Positions 1 to 5,527 of a stretch of DNA of 7,728 bases are shown here, piece by piece. The notes under the pieces were generated by a model that was given only the letters and a program-made list of their open reading frames with translations, was not told the DNA's origin and searched no databases. The DNA is from an uncultured Elusimicrobiales bacterium (GTDB lineage: Bacteria > Elusimicrobiota > Elusimicrobia > Elusimicrobiales > Elusimicrobiaceae), in the NCBI GenBank assembly GCA_934644855.1, contig CAKUDJ010000030.1, forward strand, positions 1 through 7,728. The letters run 5' to 3'. Position 1 is the stretch's first letter. Each line of letters starts with the position of its first letter. The translations under genes were made by a program, and so were the position numbers.

Positions 1-611
1 CCTTTACCGTCACCCCACAGCAGTTTGAAAGCCACCTGGAAGTATTAAAAAAATTAGGTAAAACGCCTATTGGGCTTACGGAGCTGAAAAATCCGGCCGT
101 CCAAAACCCGGTCATGCTTACTTTTGACGACGGCCACCAAGACAATTACACCACGTTATTCCCCCTCTTAAAAAAGCACCAAATCAAGGCCGTTATCTTT
201 TTGATTACGGAAAAAATCGGTACGCCCGGTTTTATCACCTGGCAACAAGCGCGGGAAATGCAAGCTTCCGGCTGGGTGGAGTTCGGCTCCCACACCGCCA
301 CACACCAACGCTTACGCAAAATTTCCGACGCAGAGATTATCCGCGAGCTGACCCAAAGCCGCGCTACCATTCAAAAAGAACTCGGCTTTGTGCCGGATGC
401 GTTTTGCTATCCGTTTGGGGCGGGCGCGTTTGATAAACGCGTGCGGACGTTGGTTTTGCAAGCCGGATTTGTGTACGATTTCAGCACCAAAAAAGGTGTA
501 AACCCGTGGCCCTTACACCCGCATAAACCGATTAAGCGGGCGTTCCCGCGCGGCGGGGAAAGCGCACTTGATTTTATGTTGCAAGCCACCCGCGGTATGA
601 GCCGTTTTTAA
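1..611 (+). CDS. Polysaccharide deacetylase (NodB/CE4 family), 5'-truncated by window edge
   Basis: The reading frame is open from position 3 to a TAA at 609-611, giving 202 visible codons. The ATG at 114 is internal, because homologous sequence continues upstream of it (FTVTPQQFESHLEVLKKLG), so the true start lies outside the window. Counting from position 3, the CE4 motifs are in order: TFDDG at about residues 40-44 (catalytic Asp then metal-binding Asp), SHTATH at 96-101 (the H-x3-H zinc site) and YPFG at 136-139 (substrate groove). Family members are metal-dependent enzymes that remove N- or O-acetyl groups from envelope or secreted polysaccharides. The active site looks complete, so activity is expected. 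The substrate cannot be read from this sequence. The next gene starts 2 nt after the stop and encodes a degenerate relative, which implies co-expression. Any signal peptide would be in the missing part. Confidence 0.9.
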   Translation, partial: FTVTPQQFESHLEVLKKLGKTPIGLTELKNPAVQNPVMLTFDDGHQDNYTTLFPLLKKHQIKAVIFLITEKIGTPGFITWQQAREMQASGWVEFGSHTATHQRLRKISDAEIIRELTQSRATIQKELGFVPDAFCYPFGAGAFDKRVRTLVLQAGFVYDFSTKKGVNPWPLHPHKPIKRAFPRGGESALDFMLQATRGMSRF

Positions 612-613
612 TT

Positions 614-1378
614 ATGACCTATTTACTTATTTTTTTAGGTGTAGCCGCCGTGGGCGGGTGGTGTGCGCTTTACTTTCCGTTTTGGAAGAAACGCCGCCCG
701 CTTTTAACCGTTTTGCGCTTTGGCAAAATAGGCTCCGGCAAAGGCTATATTTCCCCACAAGTGTTGGAAAAACGCCTAAACGCCCTGCAAAAATGGGGTT
801 TTACCCCCATTGTGCCGGAAGATTTATTAGCCGCCCGGCAAGGCGTGCAACTCCCGCCGCGCCCGGCTTTACTGGTGTTTGAATACGGCCTGGAAAGTTT
901 TTATAAAACGGTATTTCCGCTATTAAAAGCACGCGGGCAAAAAGCCTGTGTATGTTTGTGTGCGGATTATATCGGCCAATACAATGCGTGGCAGAACCCT
1001 TATAAGGACCCCTGGCAAAACACGTTAACGGCGGAAGAATTAACCCAGTTGCAAAAAAGCGGGCTAATCAGCTTTGCCGCGCACGGCTTAACGTATGCGG
1101 ACTTAAACGCTTTACCGCAAGAAACCGCCGCCGCACAAACCCAAGAAGCCCGCTACCGCTTGAAACACGCCTATAAATTGACGGTAAACACCTTTTTTTA
1201 CCCGCAAAGCGCACCCGGTAAAGAACTGGACCAACAAGTAGCGGCCGCGGGCTATGCGGTGCGCTTGAGCCGGAGCCGGGGCGCAAACCTTTTACCTGCC
1301 CGGTTGGAAACGCCTTTACATACTGTATGCGGTGGATTGAGTTTGCTGCGTTTGCACGCCCGATTAACCCGCGGATAA
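614..1378 (+). CDS. Membrane-anchored degenerate polysaccharide deacetylase-like protein (probable pseudoenzyme)
   Basis: This 254-residue protein has one N-terminal hydrophobic segment (about residues 3-21) followed by KKRR, which predicts an inner-membrane anchor; the topology is not certain. The rest aligns by eye with the preceding deacetylase along its length. Its ISPQVLEKRL segment matches VTPQQFESHL, FPLLK matches FPLLK, and FFYPQSAPGKELDQQVAAAGY matches the segment around YPFGAGAF. The catalytic motifs have decayed. TFDDG has become VFEYG (88-92), so the base Asp is Glu and the metal Asp is Tyr. The H-x3-H site has become AHGLTY (156-161), keeping only the first His. YPFG has become YPQS (196-199). 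Zinc-dependent deacetylation is therefore unlikely. The frame is intact and starts 2 nt after the upstream stop with no clear Shine-Dalgarno, which suggests translational coupling. A structural, glycan-binding or partner role is an inference. Confidence 0.85.
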   Translation: MTYLLIFLGVAAVGGWCALYFPFWKKRRPLLTVLRFGKIGSGKGYISPQVLEKRLNALQKWGFTPIVPEDLLAARQGVQLPPRPALLVFEYGLESFYKTVFPLLKARGQKACVCLCADYIGQYNAWQNPYKDPWQNTLTAEELTQLQKSGLISFAAHGLTYADLNALPQETAAAQTQEARYRLKHAYKLTVNTFFYPQSAPGKELDQQVAAAGYAVRLSRSRGANLLPARLETPLHTVCGGLSLLRLHARLTRG

Positions 1379-1405
1379 CCCCGGCATTTATTCCGAAGTT
1401 TTCTC

Positions 1406-1443
1406 TATGAAACTCCCCGGGCTTACGCCCGGGGAGTTTCATA
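1406..1443 (+). terminator. 17-bp perfect hairpin downstream of the deacetylase pair
   Basis: The left arm (1406-1422, core CTCCCCGGGC) pairs perfectly with the right arm (1427-1443, core GCCCGGGGAG) across a TTAC loop (1423-1426). It begins 27 nt after the stop codon at 1378. There is no U-tract after the stem; the only T-run (GTTT) lies inside the right arm. It is therefore not a textbook intrinsic terminator, although position and stability suggest transcription termination or 3'-end protection. The perfect symmetry allows it to work on either strand. Confidence 0.65.
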
Positions 1444-1501
1444 TCTAAATCCTACCAACAGCCGTGCGCCGTTCTTCCTTGGCGTTGCCGTTTCGTGCCA
1501 G

Positions 1502-1521
1502 TACAAGAGTAATTACTTGTA
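1502..1521. repeat. Small inverted repeat TACAAG/CTTGTA
   Basis: TACAAG (1502-1507) is matched by CTTGTA (1516-1521) around an 8-nt AT-rich spacer that includes the self-complementary GTAATTAC (1509-1516). It lies 6 nt upstream of the large palindrome at 1528-1627. It could be part of the same structured element, a protein-binding palindrome, or chance. Confidence 0.4.
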
Positions 1522-1527
1522 GCATGA

Positions 1528-1627
1528 TTTTTCAAATTTAAGATGATTTTGCGCCGCTAGTTTGTGCGCGATAGCCTGCAAGGGCTCCAAGCACAAAGGC
1601 GGGGCAAAAGGGCTTAAATTTGGAAAA
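1528..1627. repeat. 100-nt imperfect palindrome with 15-bp inverted ends (MITE-like or structured RNA)
   Basis: The ends are inverted copies: TTTTTCAAATTTAAG (1528-1542) and CTTAAATTTGGAAAA (1613-1627), matching at 14 of 15 positions with the other a G-T wobble. Pairing continues inward as TTTTGC/GCAAAA (1547-1552 with 1604-1609), GCC/GGC (1553-1555 with 1598-1600), TTTGTGC/GCACAAA (1561-1567 with 1591-1597) and AGCC/GGCT (1573-1576 with 1583-1586), with small bulges and a TGCAAG loop. That is about 35 bp in total. The heptamers just outside, TAGCATG (1520-1526) and TAGTATG (1628-1634), are direct repeats matching at 6 of 7 positions. This resembles a miniature inverted-repeat element with a decayed target duplication. 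A structured non-coding RNA is the main alternative. The palindrome is seen directly; its identity is inferred. Confidence 0.6.
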
Positions 1628-1642
1628 TAGTATGCCCGTTAA

Positions 1643-1683
1643 ATGCGAACGGGGAACAAAATGTTATTTTGTTCCCCGCGCAT
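1643..1683 (-). terminator. Hairpin downstream of lpxK, probable terminator
   Basis: GGGGAACAAAAT (1651-1662) pairs with ATTTTGTTCCCC (1666-1677) around a GTT loop. It is extended by C1650-G1678 and, past an AA bulge (1648-1649), by ATGCG (1643-1647) with CGCAT (1679-1683). In the lpxK direction it begins 25 nt after the lpxK stop, mirroring the hairpin at 1406-1443 for the opposite gene. The T-rich part is inside the stem rather than after it, so it is not a classical U-tailed terminator. Confidence 0.6.
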
Positions 1684-1708
1684 TGAAAACCCCGCTTACC
1701 ACCAGTTG

Positions 1709-2794
1709 TTATCTTTTAGGGTAGAGGACTTGCTCTAATTTATCTTCCTCCCCTTCCCCCCCTCTAATCTTCAGGTTTACCGATAACACATACACATCTT
1801 TGGTTAAAATTTCCCGCCAATTATCCGGGAATTTTACAAAATCCTTAAACGTGGTCACCAGCGGCAGGCCGTTGCGCGTTTCTTCAAAGGTGCGCAGGTG
1901 GTCTTCGGTATAAAACTGGTGGTCCGGGAAGCGCCACTTTTGCGCCAAAGTTAAGCCCAGATTTTCCAACGTCTTTTCAAAAGTTTCCGGGTGGCCGAGC
2001 GCGCAAAAACAGGCCGCCTTCCCCTTTACCTCGTCCAAGCCTACCTTGCGGCTTTGGCAAATATCAAAATAATACTCCGGCTTGTGTTCGCTTTCCAAAA
2101 TCTCCACGGTGTCATTATACTCGCGGATTTTATCTTTAATGTCTTCCAGTTCGCGCGGGGTGGCCTGGTCACAATGGGTTAAAATAATTAACGCGGCCCG
2201 TTTTAAGCCCTCCAACGGCTCGCGCAAGTTGCCGTACGGCAATAAATAGCCGTTGCCGAACGGATTTTTTGCATCCACCAAAATAATGTTGGCATCGCGT
2301 TTCAAGCGGTGATGTTGGAGGCCGTCATCCAATAGCACAATCTGGCTTTTGAAGCGCCGCAACGCTTCCGTAGCCGCCGCCGCGCGGTCCGCCGCTATAA
2401 CCACCGGCACTTTATACTGGCTCAAAACGCGGCTCATCATAAAAGGTTCATCTCCCGCCATGCGCCAATCGGCATCCGGGTTATCAAAAAGGACTACCGC
2501 CTCTTTGCTTTTTTGTTGGCGTTTATAACCGCGGGAAACAATCGCCACGCGCATCCCTTTTTTAGCCAGTAAGGTGGCCGCCAACAAAACCGCCGTGGTT
2601 TTGCCCGTTCCGCCCGCCGTAATGTTGCCAATGCACACCACACGGCCGTTTACGCTTTTTACGGTTTTCCATCCGTTTTGATAGGCAAAACGGTCCAACC
2701 AACCGGCCAAGCCATACAGTTTACTGGCCGCTAACAACGCCCAACGGCCCGGCGCGCAAGCCATTAATTTTTCTTTTAATGCTAATAAATCCAT
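1709..2794 (-). CDS. lpxK: Tetraacyldisaccharide 4'-kinase (lipid A 4'-kinase)
   Basis: LpxK transfers the ATP gamma-phosphate to the 4' position of the tetraacyldisaccharide 1-phosphate, making lipid IVA at the inner membrane. From the ATG at 2794 the protein is 361 residues, normal for the family. A moderately hydrophobic N-terminal stretch (about 11-35) fits the usual membrane anchor. Then come the P-loop GNITAGGTGKT (56-66), SRGYKR (87-92), GDEP (114-117), DDGLQH (156-161) followed by LKRD, the conserved LLPYGNLREPL (184-194) and C-terminal PDHQF (290-294). The frame extends upstream to an ATG at 2884, but I prefer 2794. Homology begins there, GAGG (2809-2806) lies 11 nt upstream, and an extended -10 at 2838-2830 would place the mRNA start downstream of 2884. 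The gene is divergent from the acyltransferase gene, the next enzyme type in lipid A assembly. Confidence 0.95.
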   Translation of the reverse strand: MDLLALKEKLMACAPGRWALLAASKLYGLAGWLDRFAYQNGWKTVKSVNGRVVCIGNITAGGTGKTTAVLLAATLLAKKGMRVAIVSRGYKRQQKSKEAVVLFDNPDADWRMAGDEPFMMSRVLSQYKVPVVIAADRAAAATEALRRFKSQIVLLDDGLQHHRLKRDANIILVDAKNPFGNGYLLPYGNLREPLEGLKRAALIILTHCDQATPRELEDIKDKIREYNDTVEILESEHKPEYYFDICQSRKVGLDEVKGKAACFCALGHPETFEKTLENLGLTLAQKWRFPDHQFYTEDHLRTFEETRNGLPLVTTFKDFVKFPDNWREILTKDVYVLSVNLKIRGGEGEEDKLEQVLYPKR

Positions 2795-2829
2795 ATTTAT
2801 TAAAACCTCGTTTGATAGTGAATAAGTAC

Positions 2830-2838
2830 ATTTTACCA
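2830..2838 (-). promoter_or_regulatory. Extended -10 promoter for lpxK
   Basis: Read on the minus strand, 2838-2830 is TGGTAAAAT, an extended -10 (TGn followed by TAAAAT). No good -35 is visible, which is tolerated with an extended -10. A start about 7 nt downstream (near 2823) would give a leader of roughly 28 nt containing the GAGG at 2809-2806 before the ATG at 2794. This is a sequence-based prediction only. Confidence 0.5.
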
Positions 2839-2860
2839 TTTCTGGGGCCATTGGTCCCGC

Positions 2861-2890
2861 GGCAAGTTTATTGCCACACGGCAAAATTGC
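2861..2890. promoter_or_regulatory. Alternating GGCAA/TTGCC arms, possible operator
   Basis: Four short arms alternate in orientation: GGCAA (2861-2865), TTGCC (2871-2875), GGCAA (2880-2884) and TTGC (2887-2890), with start-to-start distances of 10, 9 and 7 nt. The central pair forms TTGCC-ACAC-GGCAA. The array ends exactly where the -10 at 2891 begins, so it occupies the -35/spacer region of the plus-strand promoter. A DNA-binding regulator could sit here, but no regulator is identified. Confidence 0.35.
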
Positions 2891-2896
2891 TATAAT
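2891..2896 (+). promoter_or_regulatory. -10 box TATAAT, probably driving a leaderless transcript
   Basis: A perfect TATAAT is followed by GGGTT and then the ATG at 2902. Only 5 nt separate the hexamer from the start codon, so the expected transcription start falls on or next to the ATG. No Shine-Dalgarno precedes it. The best -35 candidate is TTGCCA (2871-2876), but its 14-nt spacer is short. The extended string TATAATGGG recurs upstream of rfaE1 (5496-5504). Confidence 0.6.
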
Positions 2897-2901
2897 GGGT
2901 T

Positions 2902-3834
2902 ATGCGTTTCCAAAAGACACCTTTACATTATATCCAATACCTTGGTTTGAAAACCGCTTGCGTAATTTTGCGCTTGCTCCCTTATACTTGGGCCGTGGCA
3001 GCCGGGCGGTTTGCCACCGGTGCGGTACGTTTTGTTATGCCCAAACGCTTTCAGCGTTCTATGTATGATATTCAGCGCGCGTTCCCCCAAAAAACCCCGC
3101 AGGAAGTTTTTGCGATTGCGTTAGAATCCTGGCGCAATATGGGGGGCATTTTGGCGGAGTTTGTCCAACTGACGGCAATGTCGCCGGAAAAATTCCAAAA
3201 ATATGTGCAAGTCCCCGGTAAGGAAAAAATACTGGAAGCCCAACGCAACAAGCAAGGCGGTATTATACACATTGGGCATTTTACCAACTGGGAAGCCTTT
3301 GGCCTGGCCGCGTCCATAATAGGCGCGGATAAAGCCGTGTTGGCCCAACGGGTTGATAACCCTTATGTGGACGAAGAAACCAACCGCTTGCGCAACATTT
3401 TTACCGGGCGCACTTTTTATAGCAATCACGAGGACAACCCCTTCTTTTCCTGTATGCGTTGGCTCAAAAAGGGCAAATTATTGGGGATTTTAATTGACCA
3501 AAATGCGTCTTCCAGCGAGCTTTGGATTCCTTTTATGGGCCGTATAGCGGCATTTTCCCCCATTACGGCGTTATTATCTATTAAAATGCAAGTGCCGGTT
3601 TTCCCGGTGCAAGTGGTGCGCAAGCAGGGTAAAATCGTGTGCATCGTGCACGACCCGCTCACCCCGCCCAAAGAATATTCCCAACAAAACATCCGCGCGT
3701 TTACCAAAACATTAGTCAAATGCTACGAAGACTGGCTGCAAGAGGACCCCGGCTCCTGGCTGTGGGCGCACAACCGTTGGAAACGCGAGGCCGAAGGCGA
3801 AAAATATTTACAGGAACACCCCGATGAAAGATAA
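2902..3834 (+). CDS. Lipid A biosynthesis acyltransferase (LpxL/HtrB family)
   Basis: The family transfers a secondary fatty acyl chain from acyl-ACP to lipid A precursors at the cytoplasmic face of the inner membrane. The 310-residue protein has an N-terminal hydrophobic region (about 11-36). The catalytic H-x4-E motif is HFTNWE (His126, Glu131), preceded by GGIIHIG. DQNA (199-202) with the following IPFMG, and the C-terminal PGSWLWAHNRWK (283-294), are typical family blocks. Which chain (LpxL- or LpxM-like) it adds cannot be told from sequence. The ATG at 2902 gives a full-length N-terminus, yet it lies 5 nt after a perfect TATAAT and has no ribosome binding site, so translation may be leaderless. 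The gene overlaps gmhB by 11 nt and is divergent from lpxK, which supports the lipid A assignment. Confidence 0.92.
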   Translation: MRFQKTPLHYIQYLGLKTACVILRLLPYTWAVAAGRFATGAVRFVMPKRFQRSMYDIQRAFPQKTPQEVFAIALESWRNMGGILAEFVQLTAMSPEKFQKYVQVPGKEKILEAQRNKQGGIIHIGHFTNWEAFGLAASIIGADKAVLAQRVDNPYVDEETNRLRNIFTGRTFYSNHEDNPFFSCMRWLKKGKLLGILIDQNASSSELWIPFMGRIAAFSPITALLSIKMQVPVFPVQVVRKQGKIVCIVHDPLTPPKEYSQQNIRAFTKTLVKCYEDWLQEDPGSWLWAHNRWKREAEGEKYLQEHPDER

Positions 3835-4381
3835 AATAAAAGCTGTTTTTTTTGACAGGGACGGCACTTTAATCCACGAAAAGCCCGGCACTTATTTAAG
3901 TGACCCCGCCAAAGTGCGCCCTTATAAAACCGCCGCACCCGCCCTGGCCAAACTGGCCAAACTGGGGTATACGTTTTTTATTGTTTCCAACCAATCCGGC
4001 ATTGGGCGCGGTTATTTTACCGCCAAAGAAGTAGATGCCTGCCACGCCCGCTTAAAAACCTTATTAAAACCGGCCGTCATCCGGGAAATCGTCTACTGCC
4101 CGCACGGGCCGGACGACCATTGTGCTTGCCGCAAACCGGGTACTTTACTGGGCGAAAAACTGATTCAAAAGTATCGGGTAGATGTGGCGCGCTCCTATAT
4201 GGTGGGCGATAAAAAAGCGGATGTGCTTTTTGGGCAGGCCTTGGGGCTCAAAACTATTTTAATGACCACCGCCAACGGCAAACACCATTTGCAAAAATAC
4301 CCGGATTTACACCCCGACAAAGTGGCCAATAACTTACTAAACGCCGCTAAATTTATAGAAAAGGACGCCCCCCATGAATAA
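3824..4381 (+). CDS. gmhB: D-glycero-D-manno-heptose 1,7-bisphosphate 7-phosphatase
   Basis: GmhB is a cytoplasmic HAD phosphatase that removes the 7-phosphate of heptose 1,7-bisphosphate before nucleotidyl transfer to ADP-heptose. The 185-residue length is typical. HAD motif I is FFDRDGT with Asp11 and Asp13, motif II is SNQSG (55-59), a conserved Lys lies in CRKPG (Lys104), and motif III/IV is GDKKAD (128-133). The structural zinc ligands are visible as CPH (Cys92, His94) and CAC (Cys100, Cys102), a hallmark separating GmhB from generic HAD proteins. The loop between these pairs is short. The related histidinol-phosphatase is the main alternative, but the rfaE1 gene nearby makes GmhB much more likely. 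The ATG at 3824 has AGGA at 3812-3815 inside the upstream gene and overlaps it by 11 nt. Confidence 0.93.
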   Translation: MKDKIKAVFFDRDGTLIHEKPGTYLSDPAKVRPYKTAAPALAKLAKLGYTFFIVSNQSGIGRGYFTAKEVDACHARLKTLLKPAVIREIVYCPHGPDDHCACRKPGTLLGEKLIQKYRVDVARSYMVGDKKADVLFGQALGLKTILMTTANGKHHLQKYPDLHPDKVANNLLNAAKFIEKDAPHE

Positions 4382-5477
4382 GCCCGGTTTGGCGTTTTTG
4401 GTGTTTTTACTGGCGGCAGGGTGCCAAACCGCTCCCGCCCATAAAAACCCCGCTCCAACGCCTGCCGGACAACCTGTGCAAGTCACCCTGGCGCAACCTG
4501 TTTCTAACACGCCCCAAGCACCAAAACCGGGAGCGGTACCGCCCGCCACGCCTCCCGTCCCAAAAGCACAACCGACCGTCAAACCTAAAAAAGCGGTATC
4601 TTCTACTCCCGATACAAGGGCCAAACAAGCCGCACAACTACAAGAATCCGCCGCGCCCGCCAAATATACGGTGCCCGCCGGAGCGCAGTTGCCGGGCGAT
4701 TCCCCCGTTTTTGAAGAAGAAGATTTAATTTCCACGTCCGGCCGCCTGTTAAACCCCTATGCCTACCAAAAGCCGGATTTTTCTGCCAAAACAGGGGCCC
4801 CGTGGGACGGCGAACAACTAAAATATGGGATTTATTACGCCTTTGTAAAGGCCGGCACCGCCTATATACGCAACCGGGGGGTGGCAGACATTGGCGGACG
4901 CCCGGCGTATTTAATACAAACCACGGCCTTTTCCGCCAGCGTGATTGACGCTTTTTTTAAGGTGCGCGACATCAACCAATCCTGGTTGGATGCGCAAACT
5001 TTTTACTCCCGCGGCTACGGCCAAAGTGTGCGCGAAGGCAATTACAAGCGTGACGAATGGGTTATTTTTGACCCGGCCAATCGCCGCTATTACGGGCAAA
5101 TCCAAAAGAAAGAAGCCCCGCGGGAAATTTCCGGCACGTTGGAAACGGATGTGACCGATTTTTTAACTGCGCTTTATTATGTGCGCGCCCAAAAATTAGA
5201 GCCGGGCAAAGATATTGTATTTGATATTATCAACCGGGAAAAACAATACCCGCTTATTGTAAAAGTACACGGGCGGGAACGCGTAAAAACCCCGGCAGGC
5301 AATTTTGATTGTATTAAGGTGGAACCGCAGCTGCGCGGCGAAGGCATTTTTGTAGCCAAAGGCAAGAGTTTAACCGTCTGGCTGACGGATGACGCTTACC
5401 GTATGCCCGTAAAAATGAAAACGGAAGTATTCATAGGCAGCGTATCGGCCACTTTATTAGAATACAAAAGGATGTAA
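4374..5477 (+). CDS. DUF3108-domain lipoprotein of unknown function
   Basis: The 367-residue product starts with MNKPG and a hydrophobic stretch ending in LLAAGC, so Cys17 is a probable lipidation site after signal peptidase II cleavage. Residues 18 to about 105 form a Pro/Ala/Lys-rich low-complexity linker, suitable for reaching away from a membrane. Residues about 140-365 match DUF3108 features: WDGEQLKYGIYYAFVKAG near its start, DVTDFLTALYYVR (259-271), VKTPAGNFDCIKVEP (304-318) and a C-terminal VWLTDDAYRMPVKM (335-348) before FIGSVSATL. The domain is probably a periplasmic beta-rich fold; its biochemical role is not known to me. The ATG at 4374 has AAGGA at 4361-4365 and overlaps gmhB by 8 nt, so it is translated with LPS genes. 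A part in LPS or envelope assembly is inferred from context only. Confidence 0.85.
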   Translation: MNKPGLAFLVFLLAAGCQTAPAHKNPAPTPAGQPVQVTLAQPVSNTPQAPKPGAVPPATPPVPKAQPTVKPKKAVSSTPDTRAKQAAQLQESAAPAKYTVPAGAQLPGDSPVFEEEDLISTSGRLLNPYAYQKPDFSAKTGAPWDGEQLKYGIYYAFVKAGTAYIRNRGVADIGGRPAYLIQTTAFSASVIDAFFKVRDINQSWLDAQTFYSRGYGQSVREGNYKRDEWVIFDPANRRYYGQIQKKEAPREISGTLETDVTDFLTALYYVRAQKLEPGKDIVFDIINREKQYPLIVKVHGRERVKTPAGNFDCIKVEPQLRGEGIFVAKGKSLTVWLTDDAYRMPVKMKTEVFIGSVSATLLEYKRM

Positions 5478-5495
5478 AAATCCCCTTAAATATTT

Positions 5496-5517
5496 TATAA
5501 TGGGATATACTCAGGAG
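5496..5517 (+). promoter_or_regulatory. -10 box TATAAT and Shine-Dalgarno for rfaE1
   Basis: TATAAT (5496-5501) lies in the 50-nt gap after the DUF3108 gene, followed by GGG as at 2891-2899. No convincing -35 is visible; TGTAAA (5473-5478) has 17-nt spacing but a poor match. AGGAG (5513-5517) is placed 10 nt before the ATG at 5528. Transcription from here would give a leader of about 20 nt, and read-through from the upstream operon remains possible. Confidence 0.55.
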
Positions 5518-5527
5518 ATTTTTTATT

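Larger units (their letters stand above)
1379..1708. other. Convergent intergenic region, no gene, four hairpins
   Basis: This 330-nt gap lies between two genes that point towards each other. I see no credible gene in it. It contains four separate inverted repeats: a 17-bp stem at 1406-1443, a 6-bp stem at 1502-1521, a 100-nt imperfect palindrome at 1528-1627 and an 18-bp bulged stem at 1643-1683. The outer two lie 27 and 25 nt beyond the stop codons of the flanking genes and are the likely terminators. No tRNA-like or rRNA-like sequence was recognised. The stretch 1444-1501 shows no strong fold. Confidence 0.8.

Noticed and set aside
614..1378. Calling the second deacetylase gene a pseudogene
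   Set aside because: The frame is open over the expected length, it has a plausible membrane anchor and tight operon spacing; only catalytic residues are changed, which fits a pseudoenzyme better than a broken gene.
1068..1442. A 124-codon minus-strand frame
   Set aside because: It lies mostly antisense to the degenerate deacetylase gene, begins inside the hairpin at 1406-1443 and shows no recognisable motif.
1445..1525. A 26-codon minus-strand frame from ATG at 1525 (MLQVITLVLARNG...) to TAG at 1447-1445
   Set aside because: It has no Shine-Dalgarno, is very short and ends against a terminator-like hairpin. Conservation of the peptide in relatives would be needed to call it.
2795..2884. 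N-terminal extension of LpxK from ATG at 2884
   Set aside because: The added 30 residues do not resemble LpxK, they cover the divergent promoter region, and the predicted lpxK promoter lies downstream of that ATG.
3944..3965. Tandem CTGGCCAAA units in gmhB
   Set aside because: Two copies of a 9-nt unit encoding LAKLAKLG in a helix are ordinary coding sequence, not a regulatory or mobile repeat.
4337..4735. A 132-codon minus-strand frame rich in Gly, Ala and Cys
   Set aside because: It is the antisense shadow of the Pro/Ala/Lys linker of the DUF3108 lipoprotein; the composition follows from that repetitive coding sequence.
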